A DNA stretch of 35,814 nt from Bacillota bacterium. GTDB lineage: Bacteria; Bacillota; Clostridia; Oscillospirales; Acutalibacteraceae. The DNA is taken from assembly GCA_029008595.1 (NCBI GenBank), contig JAQXJH010000110.1, positions 1 to 35,814 of the forward strand. The letters are read 5' to 3'. Positions 28,432 through 35,814 of the stretch are shown here, piece by piece. The notes below the pieces were generated by a model, which saw only the letters and a list, made by a program, of their open reading frames with translations, ran no database searches and was not told where the DNA came from. The position numbers were made by a program, and so were the translations under genes. Every line of letters starts with the position of its first letter. The first letter of the stretch is position 1.

Positions 28432-29694
28432 ATGCAGAAGGAACGAAAACTGATTCATCCCCGCGCGGTCTGGCTGCTGTTTGCGCTGTGCTGGGCGGTT
28501 TATTTTTCGGCGTACCTTGCCAAAAGAAACTTTTCCGCAGCGATGACGGAGATGATCGGCAGCGGTTTTCTGGCCAAGGATCGCGCCGGGCTGATCAATA
28601 CCGTGTTTTTTATCAGCTATGCCGTCGGGCAGCTCTGCAACGGCGTGCTGGGCGATAAATTCCGCCCGCAGCGGCTCATCCTGATCGGGACGCTGCTTTC
28701 CGGCGCGTGCAATCTTGCCATGGGGGCGGTGCAGGCTTCGTGGCTGATGCTGCCGCTCTGGGCGGTGAACGGGTATGCGCTTTCGATGCTGTGGCCGCCG
28801 ATCCTGCGGATCCTCTGCGAGCTGCTGCTGACCGAGGACAAAATGCGCTGTTCGGTCAACATGTCCACCTCGGTCGCGGTGGGAACGATGGTTTCCTATC
28901 TGCTCTGCGCAGGCGAGATCTCGCTTTGGGGCTGGCGTTCCACGTTTTGGCTGGCGGGCGGCTGGATGCTGCTGATCGGCGCGGTTTGGGCGGTCGGATT
29001 TCCGCGCGTGGAAAAACGCGCCGAAGAGCTGGAGCTGCCGCAGGAGCAGCAGACGGAACCGGCCGCAAAGAGCGGAGTCCCGCTGCGGAAGATCCTGCTG
29101 ACCGCGCCGGTGCTGCTGCTTGTGATTCCGACGCTGATCCAGGGCGTTCTGCGCGACGGCGTTACCTCCTGGGTGCCGACCTATGTCAGCGAGAATTTCT
29201 GGACGGATCCGGCGTTTGCCGTCCTGATCTCCACGCTGCTGCCGGTGGTCAATCTGGCAGGGCCGTATACGGCGCGTTTTGTGCAGAAACGGTGGCTGCA
29301 TACGGAAACGGCGACCTCGGCGGCATTCTTTGCGGTGGCCACAGTGGCACTCTGCTGCCTGATCACCTTCGGAAAAAACAGCATGGCCGGGAGCATCCTC
29401 TGCTTTGCGCTGATCACCGCGTCCATGGAAGGGATCAACCTGATGATCGTCAGCCTGTTTCCGCTGCGGTTCGGAAAATACGGCCGCGCGGCGTCGGTTT
29501 CGGGCTTTTTCAATTTTATCACCTACGGCGGAACGGCGATCTCGACCTACGGCATCGGGCTGCTGGCGGAACGCTGCGGCTGGGGTTCGGCGCTGCTGGC
29601 ATGGGTGGCGCTGGCTGCCGCTGCGCTGCTGATCTGCGCTGCGCTGGCGCATGTACAGCGCGGAGAAAGAAAAAATACAGAACAAGGGCAATAA
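28432..29694 (+). CDS. MFS transporter, organophosphate:phosphate antiporter (GlpT/UhpT)-like
   Basis: YFSAYLAKRNFSAAMTEMIGSGFLAKDRAGLINTVFFISYAVGQLCNGVLGDKFRPQRLI; about 12 TM segments. Confidence 0.88.
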   Translation: MQKERKLIHPRAVWLLFALCWAVYFSAYLAKRNFSAAMTEMIGSGFLAKDRAGLINTVFFISYAVGQLCNGVLGDKFRPQRLILIGTLLSGACNLAMGAVQASWLMLPLWAVNGYALSMLWPPILRILCELLLTEDKMRCSVNMSTSVAVGTMVSYLLCAGEISLWGWRSTFWLAGGWMLLIGAVWAVGFPRVEKRAEELELPQEQQTEPAAKSGVPLRKILLTAPVLLLVIPTLIQGVLRDGVTSWVPTYVSENFWTDPAFAVLISTLLPVVNLAGPYTARFVQKRWLHTETATSAAFFAVATVALCCLITFGKNSMAGSILCFALITASMEGINLMIVSLFPLRFGKYGRAASVSGFFNFITYGGTAISTYGIGLLAERCGWGSALLAWVALAAAALLICAALAHVQRGERKNTEQGQ

Positions 29695-29707
29695 GGAGAT
29701 GGATCTG

Positions 29708-29899
29708 ATGTTCAACGGACTGGGTGTTTCTCTGGAAAATCTTTCGCGGATCTCGGACGCGCGGACGCGCTCGGTGTCTCCCGAAAACCCGACCGGAATG
29801 CGCTCGAGATCACCTGAAGCAGAAAAACTGAAACAGCACCTGCGTCAGAAGGAGAAACAGGCCAAAAACAGGCGAAATCGAGAGCAAAACATGATCTAA
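29708..29899 (+). pseudogene. Short ORF with GH172 (DUF2961)-like N-terminus fused to unrelated tail; probable gene remnant
   Basis: MFNGLGVSLENLSRISDARTRSVSPENPTG resembles the N-terminus of DUF2961/GH172 proteins, then MRSRSPEAEKLKQHLRQKEKQAKNRRNREQNMI* with no catalytic domain. RBS AAGGAG 9 nt upstream. Confidence 0.6.
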
Positions 29900-29922
29900 A
29901 TTAAAAAAATGCGAAAAAGGTG

Positions 29923-29954
29923 TTGACAAGCCCTTGCCGCCGTGGTACTATAAT
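29923..29954 (+). promoter_or_regulatory. SigmaA-type promoter of rplM-rpsI
   Basis: TTGACA (29923-29928), 17-nt spacer to TACTAT (29946-29951), overlapping TATAAT (29949-29954). Confidence 0.8.
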
Positions 29955-29966
29955 GGAGCAATTTTG

Positions 29967-29992
29967 CGGAAGTGCGCCCAACGGCGCTGCCG
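29967..29992 (+). promoter_or_regulatory. Leader hairpin upstream of rplM, candidate L13 leader-like element
   Basis: cgg-aagt-gcgcc-caac-ggcgc-tg-ccg located between promoter and rplM start. Confidence 0.4.
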
Positions 29993-30019
29993 TTTCATCG
30001 ATTATTGGAGGGAAATGCT

Positions 30020-30448
30020 ATGAATACTACCATGCCGAAAGCAGGCGAAGTTACGCGCAAATGGTATGTTCTCGACGCTGCGGGCAAGCCGCTCGGCCGC
30101 GTTGCTGCACAGGCCGCCGTTCTTCTTCGCGGCAAGCAGAAGGTCACCTTTGCTCCCCATGTGGACTGCGGCGACCATGTCATCATCATCAATGCAGAAA
30201 AGGCTGTCCTGACCGGCAATAAGCTGGAAAAGAAGGTCGCCTACCGTCACACCGGCTACATCGGCCACCTCAAAGCCGTCGGCTACAGCACGCTGATGGC
30301 GGAGCGTCCCGAAGAGGCCATGCGTCTGGCTGTCAAGGGCATGATCCCGGACACCACCATCGGCCGTGAAGCGCTCACGCGTCTTCGCATTTACAAGGGC
30401 GCTGCGCACAAGCACGAAGCTCAGCAGCCCGAAGCCTGGGAACTTTGA
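30020..30448 (+). CDS. rplM: 50S ribosomal protein L13
   Basis: MNTTMPKAGEVTRKWYVLDAAGKPLGRVAAQAAVLLRGKQKVTFAPHVDCGDHVIIINAEK. Confidence 0.97.
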   Translation: MNTTMPKAGEVTRKWYVLDAAGKPLGRVAAQAAVLLRGKQKVTFAPHVDCGDHVIIINAEKAVLTGNKLEKKVAYRHTGYIGHLKAVGYSTLMAERPEEAMRLAVKGMIPDTTIGREALTRLRIYKGAAHKHEAQQPEAWEL

Positions 30449-30464
30449 GAGGAGGACGTAAACG

Positions 30465-30866
30465 ATGTACGAGAAAGCACCTTATTTTTACGGTACCGGC
30501 AGAAGAAAGAGCTCCGTCGCTCGTGTAAGAGTTTATCAGGGTACCGGCAAGATCACGATCAACGACCGTGACATTGACGATTATTTCGGCCTCGAGACCC
30601 TCAAGCTGATCGTTCGCCAGCCGCTCAATCTGACGGAAACCGCCGATAAGTTCGATATTGTCTGCCGCGTTGCCGGCGGCGGCGTTACCGGTCAGGCCGG
30701 TGCGATCCGCCACGGGATCTCCCGCGCGCTGCTGCAGTACGACAGCGAAAACCTGCGCCCTGCGCTGAAAAAGGCCGGGTTCCTGACCCGCGACCCGAGA
30801 ATGAAGGAACGCAAGAAGTACGGTCTCAAAGCAGCCCGCCGCGCTCCGCAGTTCTCCAAGCGCTGA
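30465..30866 (+). CDS. rpsI: 30S ribosomal protein S9
   Basis: [33 protein letters not shown] ... [24 protein letters not shown]. Confidence 0.98.
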   Translation: MYEKAPYFYGTGRRKSSVARVRVYQGTGKITINDRDIDDYFGLETLKLIVRQPLNLTETADKFDIVCRVAGGGVTGQAGAIRHGISRALLQYDSENLRPALKKAGFLTRDPRMKERKKYGLKAARRAPQFSKR

Positions 30867-30885
30867 TTTTCCGAATCGAATGCTT

Positions 30886-30920
30886 TCAAAGGCTTCCGCA
30901 GCGGCGGGAGCCTTTGTTTT
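30886..30920 (+). terminator. Rho-independent terminator after rpsI
   Basis: aaaggcttccgc-agc-ggcgggagccttt followed by gtttt. Confidence 0.8.
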
Positions 30921-31000
30921 ATCCGGGCGGCGCAGCCGGAAAAAGGCCGCGGGAGTTTTTTCGCCCGGGTGGAAAATGTACAACGTCAGAGAGGAATATT

Positions 31001-31324
31001 ATGGAGTCCAGCTGCAGAAAAGTAACTTTCCACGAGGCGAAAGAACTGATGGACCGTCTGAAAGGATGGCTGCTGTTCGACGTGCGGGAGGAAGAGGAAT
31101 ATATCACGGGACACGCGGACGGCGCTGTCCTTTTCCCGGTGGATACCATCACCGGAACAACGGCGGCAGAGCGCATTCCGGACAAGGAGACGCCTGTTTT
31201 TCTGTATTGCAAAACGGGAGCGCGCGCAGAACTGGCCGCCGAAAGGCTTGCTGCGCTCGGTTACCGGCAGATCTATAACATCGGCAGCCTTTCGGGCTGG
31301 CCGTACGGTCTTGCCTTCGACTGA
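31001..31324 (+). CDS. Rhodanese-like domain protein
   Basis: LLFDVREEEEYITGHADGAVLFPVDTI...PVFLYCKTGARAELAAERLAALGYRQIYNIGSLSGWP; active-site Cys loop CKTGAR. Confidence 0.92.
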   Translation: MESSCRKVTFHEAKELMDRLKGWLLFDVREEEEYITGHADGAVLFPVDTITGTTAAERIPDKETPVFLYCKTGARAELAAERLAALGYRQIYNIGSLSGWPYGLAFD

Positions 31325-31408
31325 ACGCCGGCGAAAAAGCGATCAGTCTTTTGCAGTCCCCCGAACCGGATCGCAGAGCGGAAAAGGGATCGGAAAACAA
31401 CGAAAGGA

Positions 31409-32101
31409 ATGAAACGGAACATGAAAAATATCGGTATGGTCGTCGCGGTGGAGATCCAGGCGGTGCTCGACAGATACGGCGCACAGCTGGAAGAGCTTTC
31501 GTTCCCGGGGTACCGGGTGAAAAAATACAGAACGGAGCGGTACAATCTGTTCGTGCTGGACTGCGGCGCAGGCGAAATTGCCGCCGCCGCGGGAACGCAG
31601 TTTCTGATCTCGCAGTTCGCGGTGGATCTGGTGGTCAACTTTGGCGTGGTCGGCGGACTGACGGAGGAAATGCATCTGGCAAAGACCTGCATCATCGAGC
31701 GGGTCGTCCATTATGATTTTGATACCTCCGCGCTGGATCACTGCGAGGTCGGCCGCTATCTGAACTATCCCAGCATCTATATTCCCGCAACGCCGGAGCT
31801 GGTGCGGCGCGCGGTGGAGCTTTGCCCCGACCTGAAGCCGGTAACGTGCGCCTCGGGCGATAAGTTTGTGGACGGCCCGGAGCAGAAGCGGCGCCTGCAC
31901 GCGGAATTCGGCGCGGATATCTGCGAAATGGAGGCCGCCGGGATCGCGCTTACCTGCAACCGGTGCGGCGTACCGTGCCTGTTCATCAAGACCGTGTCGG
32001 ATGCGGTGACCGGCGGCGCGCAGCAATTCCTGAACCAGGTGGACGAATCGGCAGGCCTTTGCCTGGAGATCGCCGACCGGCTGATCGAAAGCATTTGCTG
32101 A
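31409..32101 (+). CDS. 5'-methylthioadenosine/S-adenosylhomocysteine nucleosidase family protein
   Basis: MKNIGMVVAVEIQAVLD, VVNFGVVGGLTEEMHLAKTCIIERVVHYDFDTSAL, ICEMEAAGIALTCNRCGVPCLFIKTVSDAV. Confidence 0.88.
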   Translation: MKRNMKNIGMVVAVEIQAVLDRYGAQLEELSFPGYRVKKYRTERYNLFVLDCGAGEIAAAAGTQFLISQFAVDLVVNFGVVGGLTEEMHLAKTCIIERVVHYDFDTSALDHCEVGRYLNYPSIYIPATPELVRRAVELCPDLKPVTCASGDKFVDGPEQKRRLHAEFGADICEMEAAGIALTCNRCGVPCLFIKTVSDAVTGGAQQFLNQVDESAGLCLEIADRLIESIC

Positions 32102-32114
32102 ACATAGCCCCCGC

Positions 32115-32161
32115 GGCGTGCTCCGGCGGCAGCTTCTGCTCCGGAGCGCGCAGTTTTTTTT
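32115..32161 (+). terminator. Rho-independent terminator after nucleosidase gene
   Basis: gcgtgctccgg...ccggagcgcgc followed by agtttttttt. Confidence 0.75.
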
Positions 32162-32350
32162 GGCCAGAAAAAATTTTCACGGAAATTCAGAAATTTCCTG
32201 TCACAAATCCTGTTTCTGAATCGTTTATATCTATGAGAGCAAAATTTTCCGGAAAAGACCGGGCAGACCATTGCTGCAAAGCCGCCCGGCAGTTTTGCGC
32301 CGTGCCAGGATCAGGCGGCAGGGCGCTGAAGAAGGAAGGGTGATCAAACG

Positions 32351-33025
32351 ATGTCAGAGCTTCAACAGGAAGAGCTTTGCCTGAAGCAGGCGCTGGAGCG
32401 TTACGAAGCAGAATATCTTGCGGAGCTTCCGGGTCAGGCGGCGCTGGAACCGATCAGATTTTCTCCGTCCTTTGAACGGAGGATGCAGAAAATGATCGCC
32501 GGGCAAAAGCGGAAATCCCGCGGCCGCATTTCGTTTCAAAACGGCATCGGGCGGCGCGCGGCCTGCGTTCTGCTGGCGTTTCTGGCCCTGCCGCTCGGCG
32601 TTTTCGGCGTCAAGGCGGCGGCAGATCCGTCTTTTCGGTTCACCGTATACGAAACATTTTCCACGCTTGTTTTTCCGTCTGCTCAAACCCATGAATCGGA
32701 GTATCGTGAGCCTGCCTTTCTGCCGGAGGGCTTTGAACAGACCCGGCAGGTCCGTTCGCCGGCCGGATTTTATACGGTGTACCGGAATGCATCCGGCGAT
32801 TATTTTTCGATCGAGCAGAGCACGCTGGACAACGCCGTCCATAATCTGGACACGGAAAACGCGCGGACGGAAGAGGTATCGGTCGGCGGGTATGGCGGGA
32901 TTTTTATTCAGAAGGATTCCGGCAATATCCTCGTCTGGAACGATACGCGGAACACGTTTCTGATGATCGGGAATCTTTCGCAGGGCGATATGATGCAGAT
33001 CGCCGGATCGCTGAGCAGCCCGTGA
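32351..33025 (+). CDS. Single-pass membrane protein, DUF4367-like ectodomain
   Basis: N-terminal cytosolic segment, one TM (ACVLLAFLALPLGVFGVKAAA), ectodomain EPAFLPEGFEQTRQVRSPAGFYTVYRNASGDYFSIEQST resembling DUF4367. Confidence 0.65.
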   Translation: MSELQQEELCLKQALERYEAEYLAELPGQAALEPIRFSPSFERRMQKMIAGQKRKSRGRISFQNGIGRRAACVLLAFLALPLGVFGVKAAADPSFRFTVYETFSTLVFPSAQTHESEYREPAFLPEGFEQTRQVRSPAGFYTVYRNASGDYFSIEQSTLDNAVHNLDTENARTEEVSVGGYGGIFIQKDSGNILVWNDTRNTFLMIGNLSQGDMMQIAGSLSSP

Positions 33026-33192
33026 CCGGAACGGGAGTTTGAAAAGGCGGCTCCGGCAGCTTCCGCCCCGCTGCCGCGCGGTTCCGAAAAAATTTTTATC
33101 GCTGCGGCAAAAACCGTCACATTTCGCCTCCGTAATTCGTTATAATCAATGCGGTGTTTTAAAAACACCAAAAGTACAGGAGGATGATAAAA

Positions 33193-33651
33193 ATGACGGG
33201 AAAAAGAATTTTGTGTGCGGTTCTCTGCTGTGTGATGCTGATCGCCGGTCTGCCAATGGCGTCGTATGCCGAGGAGAGCGCTCCGGCGGCGTCCGTGTCG
33301 GAAGAAACCTTTGCCGTGCCGGACGGCGCCTCTCCGTATTACATCTATACGAATACGCTGACGGCGTCGCTTTCGATCAGCGATGGGAAGACGACCTGCA
33401 CCGCGGTGCTTTCGGGGCATTCCGGAACGATCAAAACGGTGATGATGCGGGTGTATCTGGAGAAAAAGACGCTCTGGTGGTGGAATGAGGCCGACAGCTG
33501 GACGCAGCTGTATACCGATGATTATTGCTATTTCTCCCGCCAGATCGCAGCCGGCAGCGGAACGTACCGTCTTCATGTGGTGGCGACGGTAACGGGAACC
33601 GACGGCGGCAGCGAAGAGGTTTCCGCCTACAGCAGTGAGGTCAAGGCCTGA
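33193..33651 (+). CDS. Small secreted protein of unknown function
   Basis: MTGKRILCAVLCCVMLIAGLPMASYAEES signal peptide; beta-rich domain; AGGAGG RBS. Confidence 0.75.
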   Translation: MTGKRILCAVLCCVMLIAGLPMASYAEESAPAASVSEETFAVPDGASPYYIYTNTLTASLSISDGKTTCTAVLSGHSGTIKTVMMRVYLEKKTLWWWNEADSWTQLYTDDYCYFSRQIAAGSGTYRLHVVATVTGTDGGSEEVSAYSSEVKA

Positions 33652-33788
33652 TCCCGCTGCCGTTCCTGCCCGCTCTCTTCGGAACGGGAAACGGCATGAC
33701 GGAAAAGCCGAAACCCTCGCTTTCCCCCGCAGCGGCAGGGAGACCGGTCAGGCGCGGCCGGAAAAACGAACAGATGCTGATCGCAAAG

Positions 33789-33822
33789 ATACCCTGCAGG
33801 ATCCCCGGATCCCGCAGGGTAT
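33789..33822 (+). terminator. Hairpin downstream of the secreted-protein gene
   Basis: ataccctgc-a-ggatcc-cc-ggatcc-c-gcagggtat; poor T tract. Confidence 0.45.
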
Positions 33823-33868
33823 TGTGTTATCGGAGGCGGTTGTTTTCTTTGCGCGGAGATCTTCCGGT

Positions 33869-34444
33869 TTATGCGTTGAAATACATGTCATAAACGATAT
33901 AACCGTGTATACCGGCCAGGGAGCCTTCATAGGTCTCCTGACACATCATGCATCGCGGTTCCTTCATCGGATATCCGCTTGTCGGGAAAATATGATATTC
34001 TGAGGACGTCCGGAATCCGACCCGGTTGTAGAAACGGTAATTTCCTTCAACGGTTATTCCTTTATAGCCCGCCTCTCTCACCTTCTCAATTCCCATCGTC
34101 AGCATGGCAGTTCCGATTCCCTGACGAAAATAATCGGCATGAACCGATACAGGCGCCAGCATAACGATCCCGGAGTTTGTTTCATCATGATGGCCGCCTT
34201 CTCTGGAAGGCGACAGCGGAAATTTCGAAAACAAGAAATGACCGACCACCTTGTGATCCAATTCCGCAACAAAGGACAATTCCGGAATATAATATTTCGA
34301 ATCCCTGATTTCCTCTACCAATGCAATAATATCGGTTCCGTCGGAATAGTCTGTCCCTTCCTGAAAGGAACGCAGGATCAGAGAAATAATGCTCTTGTAA
34401 TCCCTGTGTTCTTCCGGACGGATCGTGATCTTCCCGTTCGTCAT
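33869..34444 (-). CDS. GNAT family N-acetyltransferase
   Basis: MTNGKITIRPEEHRDYKSIISLILRSFQEG ... VMLAPVSVHADYFRQGIGTAMLTMGIEKVREAGYKGITVEGNYRFYNRVGF; RBS GGAGAGG. Confidence 0.92.
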   Translation of the reverse strand: MTNGKITIRPEEHRDYKSIISLILRSFQEGTDYSDGTDIIALVEEIRDSKYYIPELSFVAELDHKVVGHFLFSKFPLSPSREGGHHDETNSGIVMLAPVSVHADYFRQGIGTAMLTMGIEKVREAGYKGITVEGNYRFYNRVGFRTSSEYHIFPTSGYPMKEPRCMMCQETYEGSLAGIHGYIVYDMYFNA

Positions 34445-34641
34445 ACGGATATTCCCTCTCCTTGTCTCAAATTTGTATTTTGCCGTGCAGATACCGGTTG
34501 ATTTCATTATTTCATTGTTCCGCTGAATACAGTATACCATAAAAATGTCAAAAAGCTATTGCGGATGCAACTGCGGGTGCATTTTCCCGGCACGATACAT
34601 ATATATAATAGAAAGGATCTTTTGAGGGGAAGTGAGCCGGT

Positions 34642-35814
34642 GTGACGATTCTGGTGGTGCAAAGCGGCGATACGGTCGCGGCGATCGCGCGGCGGTACGG
34701 GATCTCGCCGCAGCGGCTGATCGCGGATAACGGGCTGGAGCGGCCCGGGCAGCTGACGCCCGGCCAGGCGCTGCTGATTCTGCAGCCGGAACAGGTCTAT
34801 ACCGTCCGTTCCGGCGATTCCCTGTTTTCCATCGCGCAGAAATTCGGAACGACGCCGTCCGCGCTGTTGAGGAATAATCCGTGGCTGACGGCGGAACCGG
34901 AGCTTCTGCCCGGCCGCGAGCTGACCGTTCGCTTTACGGAAGAGCCGCAGAGGCCTGCGCGGATCAACGGTTACGCTTATCCGAATATTTCGCAGACGCT
35001 TCTGAAACGGGAGCTGCCGTTTTTAACGACCCTCACCATTTTCGGATACGGATTTACCGATTCCGGCGAGCTGATCGAACCGGACGACGAGCCGCTGATC
35101 CGGCTGGCAAAGCGGTTCGGCGTCGCTCCGGTGCTGCTGCTTTCCTCCATTACCGAAACGGGAAACTTCAGCTCCGAACGCGCCGCCCGGCTGTTTGAGG
35201 AACCCGAACTGCAGAACAAAGTGCTTGACGGGCTGGTGCAGGTGATGCATCAGAAGGGATACCGCGGGATGGATATCGATTTTGAATATGTCCGCCCCGA
35301 GGATGCCGACGCCTTTCTGGCGTTCATCCGGAACGCTGCCGGCGTGATGCACGAAAACGGCTTTTTTGTTCATGTCGATCTTGCGCCGAAGACCGCCGCC
35401 GGGCAGAAGGGGCTGCTCTATGAGGCACACGATTACGCGGCGATCGGCGCGGCGGCAGATACGGTCCTGCTGATGACGTATGAGTGGGGATACACCTATG
35501 GGCCGCCGATGGCTGTTGCGCCGGTCGATCAGGTGGAACGCGTGGTGCGCTATGCAAAAACGGAGATCCCGACCGAAAAGATCCTGCTGGGGATCCCGAA
35601 TTACGGTTATGACTGGACGCTGCCGTTTCAAAAGGGTATCACCCGCGCCGTCACAATAGGAAACCAGTATGCAATTGTTCTGGCGGGGCGGTACGGCGTG
35701 CCCGTGCAGTATGACGAAACGGCACAGTCGCCGTTTTTTACCTATCGCAGCGCGGGCAGAGAGCATGTGGTCTGGTTTGAGGATGTGCGCAGTATCCGGG
35801 CGAAGCTGCAGATC
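34642..35814 (+). CDS. LysM-LysM-GH18 protein (SleL/YaaH-like), truncated at window edge
   Basis: GTG start; MTILVVQSGDTVAAIARRYGISPQRLIADN..., YTVRSGDSLFSIAQKFGTTPSALLRNNP (2 LysM), GMDIDFEYV (GH18 DxxDxE-type motif). Confidence 0.88.
   Translation, partial: MTILVVQSGDTVAAIARRYGISPQRLIADNGLERPGQLTPGQALLILQPEQVYTVRSGDSLFSIAQKFGTTPSALLRNNPWLTAEPELLPGRELTVRFTEEPQRPARINGYAYPNISQTLLKRELPFLTTLTIFGYGFTDSGELIEPDDEPLIRLAKRFGVAPVLLLSSITETGNFSSERAARLFEEPELQNKVLDGLVQVMHQKGYRGMDIDFEYVRPEDADAFLAFIRNAAGVMHENGFFVHVDLAPKTAAGQKGLLYEAHDYAAIGAAADTVLLMTYEWGYTYGPPMAVAPVDQVERVVRYAKTEIPTEKILLGIPNYGYDWTLPFQKGITRAVTIGNQYAIVLAGRYGVPVQYDETAQSPFFTYRSAGREHVVWFEDVRSIRAKLQI

Noticed and set aside
27256-29715. 819-aa minus-strand ORF opposite Gx transporter, DeoR and MFS genes
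   Set aside because: Spans three well-supported plus-strand genes in antisense; composition typical of a shadow ORF.
32182-32199. GGAAATT-caga-AATTTCC inverted repeat in the intergenic region before the DUF4367-like gene
   Set aside because: Short AT-rich palindrome expected by chance in such a region; no recognised operator.

Overview
This window is the replication-origin region of a low-GC-lineage (Firmicutes/Clostridia-like, probably Oscillospiraceae-type) chromosome. Left of dnaA, on the minus strand, lie rpmH-rnpA-yidD-yidC-jag(khpB), with a four-gene ABC transporter/lipoprotein operon inserted between rpmH and dnaA. Right of dnaA, on the plus strand, lie dnaN, an S4-domain gene (yaaA/rlbA-like), recF, a GNAT gene, remB-like (DUF370), two zinc-ribbon membrane proteins, gyrB, four membrane proteins that look YcxB-like plus a GNAT gene, gyrA, a murT/gatD-like pair, an arylamine N-acetyltransferase gene, a Gx-type transporter component, a DeoR-type regulator with an OPA/MFS transporter, a GH172-like N-terminal fragment, rplM-rpsI, a rhodanese, an MTA/SAH nucleosidase, small secreted/membrane proteins and a LysM-GH18 protein cut by the window edge. 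The most interesting observations are: (1) a GatD-like partner of MurT that lacks both the glutaminase Cys and His; (2) gyrB and gyrA, normally neighbours, separated by a cluster of divergent YcxB-like membrane proteins; (3) the ABC operon in the rpmH-dnaA interval; (4) a dnaA-dnaN origin with TTTTCCACA-type boxes and a DnaA-box/GC-rich/DnaA-trio-like element; (5) a 42-bp near-palindrome about 16 kb from the origin carrying two inverted TTTTCCACA boxes; (6) a decayed GH172 (DUF2961) gene start behind a DeoR/MFS pair. No tRNA, rRNA, CRISPR array or clear mobile element was recognised.
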